Below are positions 6,221 to 12,383 of a DNA stretch of 12,383 nt, piece by piece (the first letter of the stretch is position 1; every line of letters starts with the position of its first letter). The stretch covers positions 1 to 12,383 of the forward strand of contig CALGOL010000251.1 of NCBI GenBank assembly GCA_937960755.1, in the 5' to 3' direction. The notes under the pieces were generated by a model. It ran no database searches. It worked only from the letters and a program-made list of their open reading frames with translations, and had not been told where the DNA came from. This stretch comes from an uncultured Azospirillum sp. (GTDB lineage Bacteria; Pseudomonadota; Alphaproteobacteria; Azospirillales; Azospirillaceae). The translations under genes and the position numbers were made by a program.

Positions 6221-6469
6221 ATGTGTTCTAGAGCGCAGTATAGAATTGCCACGGCGGGCCTCACCATTATTGGTGCAACTATATTGTTTTTAGTAATGAC
6301 GCTGTTTATCTTTATTCCTTTTGATGAAGTTAATGAAGGTGAAAAATACGCAGAAAAATCAATTGTTGTTTTAGCTATCGCATTTCTTGCCGCGGCATTT
6401 ATCATGCTCTCTAAATTTTTGTTAAGGTGTCGTAGGTATGTGGAAAATAAGACGATTTTTCCAAATTAG
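6221..6469 (+). CDS. Small two-helix inner-membrane protein, unknown function
   Basis: An 82-residue protein I do not recognise. Two hydrophobic segments (about 9-33 and 47-68) flank a short acidic loop (DEVNEGEKYAEK, 35-46). Basic residues sit at the N-terminus and after the second helix (RCRR), predicting both ends in the cytoplasm and the loop in the periplasm. The ATG has a good ribosome-binding site (GAAGGTG, 7 nt upstream), which argues for a real gene. Its stop overlaps the stop of the convergent 280-aa gene by four bases. The FNR-type box upstream suggests induction at low oxygen. A role as immunity or partner protein for the facing genes is possible but only a guess from position. 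Confidence 0.65.
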   Translation: MCSRAQYRIATAGLTIIGATILFLVMTLFIFIPFDEVNEGEKYAEKSIVVLAIAFLAAAFIMLSKFLLRCRRYVENKTIFPN

Positions 6470-7308
6470 CGGCCAAAATTCTGTATAAACCAGATCACAG
6501 TATCTGTATCTTGATCGACAAATATCTTTTTTAGTAGCTCTAGGTATGCTCTTGTATTTTCTTGATTTTGTTTTCGTTCTGCTTCTAGTAATTCCGTGGC
6601 GAACGCCTTTCCCGCATTATCTGCTACAATATCAGCGTCGCTCCACCCTTCCGGGTCCGCATCGACCCAGCTTTCAATCTCGTCCCATGCCTCTTTCAAA
6701 TACGTGAAGCCGCCTGCAGAAAGGCTATTCCACTCATACTGGAGAAATGCAGTGAATATAAAGTGCCGTACTTTGTCCCAGCCATTTGTATTATCTGTAC
6801 CTACAATATTTGTATAATGTCTTTGTGCCTTTGTTCCAAGTTCTCCATTCTGGAATTTATTGATCATTGAGAAGGCGGCGCTTGGACTTCCGTTGGATAA
6901 TGACAGTGCTTTATTATATAATTTTCGTGAAAATTCATCATAATAGTTATCGGGAAAATTTCCCGCGCCATATTTTGTATTATCGCTATTTATTACCTCG
7001 ATTGCATAGCTCTCCAGTGCATTATCTGAAGTTACTGTGTCACTTGAAGCAAGATATACTTGTTTTTGATGGGTGTTTCCAGCTAGGTAGAGCGTGTTGT
7101 TACTTTCTTGCCGAGAGCATATCAAGACTCCATTTTTTAAATTGTATTCTGATGAAAACGGATTTTCACTAAATCCTAGTGATGAGTTACCTTTTTTGTT
7201 TTTATTATGGTATATATTCTTAATAAATCCGCCAATAGTTATTTTTTTATTAATAATATAATCGATAGTTGAATCTATTTTTGCAATAGATGTATTTAAT
7301 TTAGTCAT
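6466..7308 (-). CDS. Unknown 280-aa protein with H...KExxD...D motif
   Basis: I do not recognise this protein as an established family. It has no signal peptide or membrane helix. The N-terminal ~110 residues are polar and Asn/Ser/Lys-rich, with short beta-like stretches (GVLICSR, TLYLAG, KQVYLAS). The C-terminal part is helical and looks most conserved: GWDKVRHF (176-183, H182), KEAWDEI (205-211), DPEGWSDADIVADNAG (218-233). The order His, Lys-Glu-x-x-x-Asp, then SDADIVADNAG recalls the HF...KExxD...SxxDxxADxxG pattern of YfiM/DUF2279-type proteins, but similarity beyond that is not evident. The ATG follows the 116-aa gene by 9 bp. Its ribosome-binding site (TGAGAA) overlaps that gene's stop codon, so the two are translationally coupled. 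AT-rich codon use differs from the chromosome around it. Confidence 0.7.
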   Translation of the reverse strand: MTKLNTSIAKIDSTIDYIINKKITIGGFIKNIYHNKNKKGNSSLGFSENPFSSEYNLKNGVLICSRQESNNTLYLAGNTHQKQVYLASSDTVTSDNALESYAIEVINSDNTKYGAGNFPDNYYDEFSRKLYNKALSLSNGSPSAAFSMINKFQNGELGTKAQRHYTNIVGTDNTNGWDKVRHFIFTAFLQYEWNSLSAGGFTYLKEAWDEIESWVDADPEGWSDADIVADNAGKAFATELLEAERKQNQENTRAYLELLKKIFVDQDTDTVIWFIQNFGR

Positions 7309-7317
7309 GTCGAATTC

Positions 7318-7668
7318 TCAATTCTGCGTTAGTCTTAGGTTCCCAGACGCCATGCGAACAAAAATTTTTACTTTATCGTCTTCACCAATCGTACTATTTT
7401 TTAACAATATTTGATACGGCACTGTATCTATTTTGGCTCCAAATATAAAACAGCATTCATTTATAATTGCTATATTGTACTCGAAAACAATGTTGCTGTT
7501 TAAGCATGCGAAAGAAATTTGTTTTATATTATCGATCGAAATGTTTGCATTGGCAACAGGACAGCCGGCATAAATTATATTTTTTGCGTATTGATAAAAT
7601 TTATGCGCGAATACGCCAATTCTTTCGTCTAAAAGCTTGTCCTGCTGCAATGTATTAATTTCAAGCAT
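7318..7668 (-). CDS. Unknown 116-aa protein, first gene of a two-gene unit
   Basis: I do not recognise this protein. It has no signal peptide or clear membrane helix and probably folds as alpha+beta. The N-terminal ~35 residues are helical (LLDERIGVFAHKFYQYAKNI), followed by alternating hydrophobic strands. Four cysteines (at about 36, 54, 72 and 73) show no metal-site spacing. The ATG has a strong ribosome-binding site (AAGAAGGT, about 5 nt away), and the downstream 280-aa gene starts 9 bp after its stop. A small cytoplasmic protein encoded ahead of a larger one could be a chaperone, adaptor or antitoxin; nothing in the sequence decides between these. Confidence 0.65.
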   Translation of the reverse strand: MLEINTLQQDKLLDERIGVFAHKFYQYAKNIIYAGCPVANANISIDNIKQISFACLNSNIVFEYNIAIINECCFIFGAKIDTVPYQILLKNSTIGEDDKVKIFVRMASGNLRLTQN

Positions 7669-7696
7669 TGCGGACCTTCTTGCAAGTAATGCGTAT

Positions 7697-7732
7697 TACA
7701 ATTGTATTATCTCTCGGTGTGGATGATATCAT
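7697..7732 (-). promoter_or_regulatory. Candidate promoter/operator of the 116-aa/280-aa unit
   Basis: Upstream of the 116-aa gene lie two perfect 10-bp palindromes, TACAATTGTA (7697-7706) and ATGATATCAT (7723-7732), with centres 26 bp apart. Between them on the - strand is GATAAT (7712-7707), a fair -10. The -35 region is poor (AACATG). Palindromes on both sides of a -10 suggest regulation by a dimeric protein, but AT-rich DNA makes short palindromes common. Confidence 0.35.
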
Positions 7733-7753
7733 GTTTTGAGCGACGTATAAGCC

Positions 7754-7790
7754 AAAAAAAGGGGGCAAGCCATGCGGCTTACCCCCTTTT
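7754..7790 (-). terminator. Intrinsic terminator of fixABCX
   Basis: Read on the - strand, GGGGG-T-AAGCC pairs with GGCTT-G-CCCCC around loop GCAT (7761-7786, one internal mismatch). It is followed by seven T (7760-7754). It lies 22 bp after the fixX stop. An A/T run on the other side (7787-7790) would allow weak function in the + direction too. Confidence 0.85.
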
Positions 7791-7812
7791 CCAACCGGTA
7801 TCGACGCCGGGA

Positions 7813-8109
7813 TCAGCCGAACTTGTAGCTGATGCCGTAGCCGCCGCGGGGATAATCCCAAGCGACGTTGCCCTTGTCCTGGCAGATGACGCGGCAGGTG
7901 CCGCATTCCAGGCAACCGTCGGTGGCCAGCGTCACGCCGCCTTCCTCGTTCTTGGAATAGCAGGCCGCCGGGCAGCAGAAAGTGCAGGGCTGCGACGAGC
8001 AGCTATCCTTGCACACCGCCGCGTCCTTGATGTGGATGTGCGGACGGCTTTCATCGACGATGTAGCGGTTTTGATAGAGCTTCTCTTCGATCTTAATCAT
8101 GTGGCTCAT
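7813..8109 (-). CDS. fixX: Ferredoxin-like protein FixX
   Basis: FixX is the iron-sulfur partner of FixC and passes electrons between the flavoproteins and quinone in the FixABCX complex. The protein has 98 residues, usual for the family. It carries one clear ferredoxin motif, C66-x2-C69-x2-C72-x3-C76 (CLECGTCRVIC). The first motif is degenerate (C33, C37, C42, C45, C46-P47), as in other FixX proteins, so one [4Fe-4S] cluster is expected, probably with C46 as fourth ligand. Its ATG overlaps the fixC stop by four bases (ATGA) and GAGG lies about 9 nt upstream. It is the last gene of the operon. Confidence 0.94.
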   Translation of the reverse strand: MSHMIKIEEKLYQNRYIVDESRPHIHIKDAAVCKDSCSSQPCTFCCPAACYSKNEEGGVTLATDGCLECGTCRVICQDKGNVAWDYPRGGYGISYKFG

Positions 8110-9407
8110 CGGAAGGCCCTCATCAGCTTGAATGCGTCGCCGACCAGCCCGAAGGGCGACCGCTTTTTGACGAAAGATTTCATGATTTCGTTTTCTTTGG
8201 TCTTCTTATCGACACTGTCCACAGTGAACAAGTTGTGGGCGGCGGCGTTGAGAAGATCCGGATATGCCCCGAAGAACTGCTTGTTCTCGTGCATGATGCC
8301 CGGCAGGTTCCTGTACTTCTTCAGGTCCTTCATGATGAAGCTGTCGTCCAGCTTGGCCTTGTAGGTCGCCAGATTGGCCGCCGACATCGCCTTACCGGCC
8401 TTCTTCATTTCAATGACGGTTTCCGCCGCCATGCGGCCCGACGCCATGGCGAGGTTGGAGCCTTCGCGGTGGGCGGCGTTGTTGAAATGGGCGGCGTCGC
8501 CCACCACCATCCAGCCGTCGCCGAAAAGCTGCGGCACCGCCTTGTAACCGCCTTCCGGGATCATGTGGGCGGCGTATTCCTTCATTTCCGCGCCTTCGAT
8601 CAAGGGCGCGATCACCGGATGCTTCTTGAGGTCTTCCAGCATCTTGTACGGCGTGCAGTCGCCGGACTTGAAGTCGGAGATCAGGCAGCCGATGCCGATG
8701 GTCAGCGATTCCTTGTTGGTGTAGAGGAAGGCGGTGCCCACCATCCCCTTGGTCACCTTGCCCATGATTTCGATGACGACGCCTTCTTCGTCCTTCAGGC
8801 CGAAGCGCTGTTCGATCATCGCCGGATCAATGAACATGATTTCTTTGACGGCGAGCGCGACGTTTTCCGGCGCGACTTCCTTTTGCAGGCCGCCGCGCTT
8901 GGCGAGCAGCGCGTTGACGCCGTCGGCCATGATGACGACGTCGGCGTGAATTTCGCCGCCGACGCGGTCGGTGCGCACGCCGATCACTCGGCCGCTTTCA
9001 TTACGGATCAGCTCGGTGACGGTGGTTTCGCAGATCTGCAAAGCGCCGGCTTCACGGATCTTTTCGCCCCACCACTTGTCGATGTTGGCGCGGATGATGG
9101 TGTAGCGGTTCGGCTTGTCGGTGTTGAAAGCGTCCGACCGGTAGTTGGTGCCGATGTAGCTGTCGTCGCCCAGCAGCCAGATGCGCTGTTCGATGATGTG
9201 GCGCTCGGTCGGGCAGTCTTCACGGAAATCCGGGATGATCCTTTCCAACTCGGCGGCGTACATGATGCCGCCCTGCACGTTCTTGGCGCCGGGATACTCG
9301 CCGCGCTCCAACTGAAGCACGTTGAGGCCCGCCTTCGCCAGCGTGTAGGTCGCGGCGTTGCCCGACGGGCCGGCGCCGATGACGATGGCGTCAAACTTTT
9401 CGACCAT
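8106..9407 (-). CDS. fixC: FixC, ETF-quinone oxidoreductase-like flavoprotein
   Basis: FixC is the FAD protein through which the bifurcating FixAB flavoprotein sends its high-potential electrons to quinone, at the cytoplasmic membrane. The protein has 433 residues, as usual for FixC. The N-terminal FAD fold shows GAGPSG (11-16) with the ribose-binding acidic residue at the end of strand two (LQLERGEYPG, 31-40). ADGVNALLAKRGG (161-173) is the second flavin-contact motif. FGDGWMVVGDAAHF (295-308) is the third, with the Asp that binds FAD. It lacks the C-terminal ferredoxin domain of mitochondrial ETF-QO, which FixX supplies here. AAGGAG lies 9 nt before the ATG. fixB ends 28 bp upstream. Confidence 0.96.
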   Translation of the reverse strand: MVEKFDAIVIGAGPSGNAATYTLAKAGLNVLQLERGEYPGAKNVQGGIMYAAELERIIPDFREDCPTERHIIEQRIWLLGDDSYIGTNYRSDAFNTDKPNRYTIIRANIDKWWGEKIREAGALQICETTVTELIRNESGRVIGVRTDRVGGEIHADVVIMADGVNALLAKRGGLQKEVAPENVALAVKEIMFIDPAMIEQRFGLKDEEGVVIEIMGKVTKGMVGTAFLYTNKESLTIGIGCLISDFKSGDCTPYKMLEDLKKHPVIAPLIEGAEMKEYAAHMIPEGGYKAVPQLFGDGWMVVGDAAHFNNAAHREGSNLAMASGRMAAETVIEMKKAGKAMSAANLATYKAKLDDSFIMKDLKKYRNLPGIMHENKQFFGAYPDLLNAAAHNLFTVDSVDKKTKENEIMKSFVKKRSPFGLVGDAFKLMRAFR

Positions 9408-9435
9408 GTGTGATCGCTCCTTCTCGTCCGGTGGG

Positions 9436-10512
9436 TCAGCTCGCCATGCGATTGACGGCGAGGCGGGTCTTGAACGCCTGGGTCAGCGCCGGCAGCACTT
9501 TCAGCACGTCGCCGATGATGCCGTAATGGGCGAATTCAAAAATGGTGGCGTTGGGGTCGGTGTTGATCGCCAGGATCATGTCCGACTTTTCCATGCCGAC
9601 GCGGTGCTGAATGGCGCCCGAAATGCCGGCGGCGATGTAGAGTTTCGGCCGCACCGTCTTGCCGGTCTGGCCGACCTGGCGGTCGTTGGTGGTCCAACCG
9701 GCTTGCGCCAGCGGGCGGGTGACGCCGACTTCGGCGCCCAGCACCTTGGCCAGATCCCACACCAGTTGCAGGTTTTCCGGCTTGCCCAACCCCTTGCCGG
9801 CGGAAACGATGATGTCGGCGTATTCAAGCTGCGCCTCGGAGCGCGAGCTGTCGGGGATGAAGTTCAGCACCTTGGTGATGATGTCTTCTTCCACCAGATT
9901 GGGGGTGACGTCGATGATGCGGCCGGTCCGGCTGGCGTCGGCTTCCGGCATCGCCATGACGCGCGGGCGGACGGTCGCCATCTGCGGGCGATAGGCCAAG
10001 GTCTGAATGGTGCAAAGCAGGGTGCCGCCGAAGGTCGGGCGGGTCGCCGCCAACGAGCGGTTGTCGGCGTAGATGTCCAACTCGGTGCAGTCGGCGGTCA
10101 GGCCGGTCGCCAGGGTGGTGGCGATGGCGCCGGCGAGGTCGCGGCCCAGGTTGGTGGCGCCCAGCAGCACGATTTCCGGTTTGAACATGTTCACCACGTC
10201 GGTCATGACGCGGCAATACGGGTCGGTGCGGTAGTCCTTCAGCACCGGATCGGTGACGCGATAGACCACGTCGGCGCCGTAGGCGAAGGTTTGGGCGCAG
10301 ATGGCGTCCATCGACGGGCCAGTTTCGCCCAGCACGACGGCGCCGACTTCGACGCTCAGCTTATCCGCCAGCTTGCGGGCTTCGCCCAGCAGTTCCCAGG
10401 ACACGGAATGGACCTGTCCGCGCTCCTGCTCGATGATGACCCAAACGCCCTTGTACTCTTTCAGGTGTTCGGGCAGTACGAACTTGCGGCCCTTGGCGGC
10501 GGGTTCAGCCAT
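9436..10512 (-). CDS. fixB: FixB, electron-transfer flavoprotein alpha subunit
   Basis: FixB is the alpha subunit of the FixAB flavoprotein. In diazotrophs FixABCX oxidises NADH and splits the electrons, one pathway going to quinone and the other reducing ferredoxin or flavodoxin for nitrogenase. The protein has 358 residues. An N-terminal Rossmann-like domain (about 20-210) is followed by the FAD domain. That domain has SAGKGLG (237-243), RQVGQTGKTVRP (278-289), LYIAAGISGAIQHRVGM (291-307) and AINTDPNATIF (315-325), the classical EtfA signature. The first ~20 residues (MAEPAAKGRKF...) form an extension common in FixB. AAGGGAG lies 9 nt before the ATG. fixA ends 42 bp upstream on the same strand. 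Confidence 0.96.
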   Translation of the reverse strand: MAEPAAKGRKFVLPEHLKEYKGVWVIIEQERGQVHSVSWELLGEARKLADKLSVEVGAVVLGETGPSMDAICAQTFAYGADVVYRVTDPVLKDYRTDPYCRVMTDVVNMFKPEIVLLGATNLGRDLAGAIATTLATGLTADCTELDIYADNRSLAATRPTFGGTLLCTIQTLAYRPQMATVRPRVMAMPEADASRTGRIIDVTPNLVEEDIITKVLNFIPDSSRSEAQLEYADIIVSAGKGLGKPENLQLVWDLAKVLGAEVGVTRPLAQAGWTTNDRQVGQTGKTVRPKLYIAAGISGAIQHRVGMEKSDMILAINTDPNATIFEFAHYGIIGDVLKVLPALTQAFKTRLAVNRMAS

Positions 10513-10554
10513 AGTCGTGGGCTCCCTTGGATTTGGGTGAGAGGGGCGGCGGGA

Positions 10555-11388
10555 TCAGCGGGCGGACATCAGGTCTTCGGCCAGCTTGGGCTGGGCGCCG
10601 AAGATGGTGTCGATGGCTGCTTGCGCCTGCGCTTCCGGGGTGTCGCCTTCAATGAACTTGGACTTTTCAGCCCGCGGCTTCGGCACGAACACCTTGGAGA
10701 CGACGGTGGGCGAGCCCTTGAGGCCGACCTTGGTTTCGTCGCAATTGGTGTCGTCTTTGCTCCACAGGTTCAGCTTGTAGCGGGCGGCGCGGAACATGTC
10801 GTCCATGGTGCCGAAACGCATGGTGTTGGTGTTTTCCAGCATGGTTATCATGCAGGGCAGCGAGGTCTTCAGCACCTGAACCCCGCCTTCCGAGCGGCGA
10901 TGCACGGTGATTTCCCGCTTTTCCAGATCGACGCTTTCGACCTTTTCGATATAGGTGAGCTGTTGCAGGCCGAGGCGGGTGGAGATGCCGGGGCCGACCT
11001 GGGCGGTGTCGCCGTCCACCGTCTGCTTGCCGCAGAACACCATGTCCACCGGCTCTTCCGCCGACAGCTTGTTGATCGCCGACACCAACGCGAAAGAGGT
11101 GGCCAGCGTGTCGGAGCCGGCGAACTTGCGGTCGGTCAACAGCACGGCGTCGGTGGCGCCCAGCGACAGGGCCTTGCGCAGCGCCTGTTCGGCCATCGGC
11201 GGCCCCATGCACAGCACGGTGACGCGGGCGCCGGTCTGATCGCGAATGCGCAACGCTTCTTCAAGCGAAAACAGGTCGTAGGGATTGATGATCGCCGGCA
11301 CGCCCTGGCGCATGATGGTGTTGGTCACCGGGTGAATGCGGATCTGCGCGCTGTCGGGCACTTGCTTGATACAGACGACGATGTGCAT
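10555..11388 (-). CDS. fixA: FixA, electron-transfer flavoprotein beta subunit
   Basis: FixA is the beta subunit of the bifurcating flavoprotein FixAB and would carry the NADH-reactive flavin that replaces the AMP of ordinary ETF. The protein has 277 residues. It opens with MHIVVCIKQVPDS, typical of EtfB/FixA, and contains INPYDLFSLEEALRI (34-48) and the nucleotide-binding signature CGKQTVDGDTAQVGPG (119-134). ATG 11388 is chosen because a consensus AAGGAG lies 6 nt upstream and the family N-terminus starts there. An upstream in-frame extension (to 11535) would cross the sigma-54 promoter and is not coding. It is the first gene of the operon, with a leader of about 70 nt from the predicted -24/-12 start. 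Confidence 0.96.
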   Translation of the reverse strand: MHIVVCIKQVPDSAQIRIHPVTNTIMRQGVPAIINPYDLFSLEEALRIRDQTGARVTVLCMGPPMAEQALRKALSLGATDAVLLTDRKFAGSDTLATSFALVSAINKLSAEEPVDMVFCGKQTVDGDTAQVGPGISTRLGLQQLTYIEKVESVDLEKREITVHRRSEGGVQVLKTSLPCMITMLENTNTMRFGTMDDMFRAARYKLNLWSKDDTNCDETKVGLKGSPTVVSKVFVPKPRAEKSKFIEGDTPEAQAQAAIDTIFGAQPKLAEDLMSAR

Positions 11389-11466
11389 CCCATTCTCCTT
11401 AGGCATCGGGGCCCTTGACATCGGGGCGGGCGTTCGGCGAACGGCCCGCGACTTTGATCTAGGAGA

Positions 11467-11482
11467 AGCAATCGTCGTGCCA
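11467..11482 (-). promoter_or_regulatory. Sigma-54 (-24/-12) promoter of fixABCX
   Basis: Read on the - strand: TGGCACG-ACGA-TTGCT, a full match to the RpoN consensus TGGCACG-N4-TTGCW. The invariant GG and GC lie at about -24 and -12, predicting a start near 11456. Sigma-54 promoters need an enhancer-binding activator; the NifA-type site at 11539-11554 supplies a candidate. An AT-rich stretch between them (about 11497-11523) would suit DNA bending, but I cannot match a clean IHF site. Confidence 0.9.
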
Positions 11483-11527
11483 CGGCGTTCCGCAGCGTAA
11501 TGTATTGTTTTTATTGTGATTGTCGCT

Positions 11528-11565
11528 CTCATCACCGTTGTCGGGAAACTGACAACGGTGATGAG
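11528..11565. promoter_or_regulatory. NifA upstream activator site inside a long inverted repeat
   Basis: TGT-N10-ACA (11539-11554), the canonical NifA upstream activator sequence, is centred about 90 bp above the predicted fixA start. It is the core of a larger inverted repeat: CTCATCACCGTTGTC (11528-11542) and its exact reverse complement (11551-11565) around the 8-nt spacer GGGAAACT. Four further pairs (CGCT/GGCG, with one T-G) extend the arms outward. The NifA assignment rests on sequence, distance and the fix operon downstream. Confidence 0.8.
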
Positions 11566-11603
11566 GGCGTCGGAAATGAAACAGGGTGTTTAGGGTGTCG
11601 AAC

Positions 11604-11620
11604 TGTATGTTCTGCGTACA
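11604..11620. promoter_or_regulatory. Possible second NifA-like site (TGT-N11-ACA)
   Basis: TGT (11604-11606) and ACA (11618-11620) are separated by 11 rather than 10 bases, about 156 bp above the predicted start. Non-canonical spacing usually lowers NifA binding, so this is either a weak auxiliary site or chance. Confidence 0.25.
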
Positions 11621-11869
11621 TTGTCGATGTGGCGACGCGCATGGGCGCAGCCAAGATTTAGGCAGGCGCGTTGCCCGCGGCGTGCCGATCCGCCTGGGCG
11701 CGTCCGCCATAGCCCCATGAATCGGCGGCGATTTCGCGCACGACGACATAGCTCGCCAAGGGCAGGTCAGGGCCGGCGCTGCGGCGTCATCGCCGCCGAC
11801 GTTGCTGCTGCGGAATTATGTTGGTTAAGTATTTTATGGATCGCGTATGAACCACGCCAAGGCGACGGC
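11621..11869. other. Intergenic stretch between the fix control region and the LprI-like gene
   Basis: I see no supportable gene here. A 33-codon - strand frame (about 11759-11658, TTG start, containing SYVVVREIAADSWGYGGRA) has chromosome-like codons but no ATG and no good ribosome-binding site, so it may be a gene remnant or chance. A short AT-rich patch (about 11814-11840) lies just past the end of the LprI-like gene, without a hairpin and T-tract. Confidence 0.4.
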
Positions 11870-12247
11870 TTACCGTCCGCGCTGCAACAGTTCCTCCAAG
11901 AACTTGGCCCGCTCGCCGGTGGCGATGGCGAGGCAGTCGGTCAGCAGCACCGGCTCCAGCGTGCCGCCGCGCATTTCATCGGCTTCAAAAGTGCAATGGG
12001 CGTCGCGGAAGGCGATCCATTTGCGTTGCGCATCGCGTAACAGGTTCGTCGCCTTTTCATCTTCTTTCAGCGCCGCGGTCAGTTTCCGGTAAACCTCGTT
12101 AAGCCGCTTATCCTCCCGCGCCAAATCGTTTTTCACGCAGGCCAGCATCTGTTGGGTGTTGCCTTCCAAATTGCAATCGGCGGCGTGCGCCGATGCGGCG
12201 GCGAAGCTGAGAAAGGCGGCGGCGGAGATAGCGAAGCGCAGGCGCAT
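11870..12247 (-). CDS. Periplasmic LprI/DUF1311-type protein
   Basis: A 125-residue secreted protein of the DUF1311 (lysozyme inhibitor LprI N-terminal-like) family. Residues 1-22 form a signal peptide ending in SAHA before ADC, with a signal peptidase I type site. The mature part has the family hallmark AQRKWIAFRDAHC (73-85) preceded by a helical LNEVYRKLTAAL segment. Four cysteines (25, 37, 85, 105) fit two disulfides. LprI of Mycobacterium inhibits lysozyme, but most DUF1311 proteins have no proven activity. The ATG at 12247 is chosen because the signal peptide starts there; the longer frame upstream has no such feature. A weak AAGG lies about 8 nt upstream. It points the same way as fixA but is separated by the fix control region, so it is a separate unit. 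Confidence 0.85.
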   Translation of the reverse strand: MRLRFAISAAAFLSFAAASAHAADCNLEGNTQQMLACVKNDLAREDKRLNEVYRKLTAALKEDEKATNLLRDAQRKWIAFRDAHCTFEADEMRGGTLEPVLLTDCLAIATGERAKFLEELLQRGR

Positions 12248-12383
12248 GGGGCGGGCCTTGTCGGATTGGCGGCAATGGCGCGAGGGTAACTCAACCGGCG
12301 GCGCCGCTTCAATCGCCCTTGCGTCGGCTGGCGCCGCGCCCCGGCCCGCGCCGCGAACCACGGAGCCGGCGAGAGCATAGGGG

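Larger units (their letters stand above)
6060..7745. other. AT-rich island with three unrecognised genes
   Basis: Just after the PAS-GGDEF-EAL gene the composition changes from strongly GC-rich to AT-rich and returns at the terminator of fixABCX. Within it, codons ending in A or T dominate, against G/C endings on both sides. It contains one + strand gene and a two-gene - strand unit converging on it. A perfect 24-bp palindrome marks the left edge. I find no transposase, integrase, terminal inverted repeats or target-site duplication. Recent horizontal acquisition is inferred from composition alone. Confidence 0.65.

Noticed and set aside
6142..6405. An 87-codon - strand frame opposite the small membrane-protein gene
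   Set aside because: It has no convincing ribosome-binding site and would overlap the FNR box. The + strand frame has a good ribosome-binding site and a sensible membrane topology.
6060..7745. The AT-rich island as an insertion sequence or integrative element
   Set aside because: No transposase or integrase, no terminal inverted repeats and no direct repeat of the tRNA end or flanks could be found by eye.
9358..11418. A 686-codon open frame on the + strand opposite fixB and fixA
   Set aside because: It is antisense to two well-conserved genes with good ribosome-binding sites and shows no recognisable domain. It arises from high GC at third codon positions.
11389..11535. A 49-residue N-terminal extension of fixA
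   Set aside because: It would run through the sigma-54 promoter and has no family similarity. The ATG at 11388 has a perfect AAGGAG and the family N-terminus.
1..12383. A CRISPR array or riboswitch
   Set aside because: I saw no regularly spaced direct repeats of CRISPR length and no recognisable riboswitch core upstream of any gene.

Overview
The window reads as chromosomal DNA from a GC-rich, nitrogen-fixing alphaproteobacterium, most likely of the Rhodospirillales (Magnetospirillum/Azospirillum/Rhodospirillum type). This rests on the style of the GyrA sequence, the gyrA-coaD gene order, an alphaproteobacterial-type tRNA promoter, and a fixABCX operon behind a textbook sigma-54/NifA promoter. 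The species assignment is inference.

Layout. Positions 1-142 hold the tail of a pentapeptide-repeat protein. Positions 143-303 are a regulatory gap with two perfect palindromes and a candidate promoter. gyrA (304-3081) and coaD (3139-3654) follow on the + strand and end at a hairpin. A tRNA-Lys(UUU) with its own promoter is at 3709-3832. The following 430-bp gap contains a probable decayed DUF1640-type gene and, near its end, a small inverted repeat overlapping a TTGACA hexamer. A 583-residue PAS-GGDEF-EAL protein (4263-6014) comes next. Its PAS domain carries FixL-type heme residues, its GGDEF motif is degenerate (AADEF) and its EAL site is intact, so it is probably an oxygen- or redox-tuned c-di-GMP phosphodiesterase.

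From about 6060 to 7740 the base composition drops sharply to AT-rich. This island starts at a perfect 24-bp palindrome. It holds a small two-helix membrane protein on the + strand, behind a perfect FNR/FixK-type box, converging on a two-gene unit of unknown function on the - strand (116 aa then 280 aa). I recognise none of the three as an established family. The 280-aa protein has a suggestive H...KExxD...D motif set.

The right half is a - strand operon, fixA-fixB-fixC-fixX (11388 down to 7813), closed by a strong terminator at 7754-7790. Upstream of fixA are a consensus -24/-12 promoter (11467-11482) and a TGT-N10-ACA NifA site about 90 bp above the predicted start. The NifA site sits inside an inverted repeat with 15-bp perfect arms. 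FixA/FixB form the electron-bifurcating flavoprotein, FixC is the quinone-linked flavoprotein and FixX its ferredoxin; together they supply low-potential electrons to nitrogenase. A periplasmic LprI/DUF1311-type protein (11870-12247, - strand) lies beyond.

A common thread is low oxygen: a FixL-like PAS sensor, an FNR-type box and a NifA-type operon lie within 7.5 kb. The link between them is inference.
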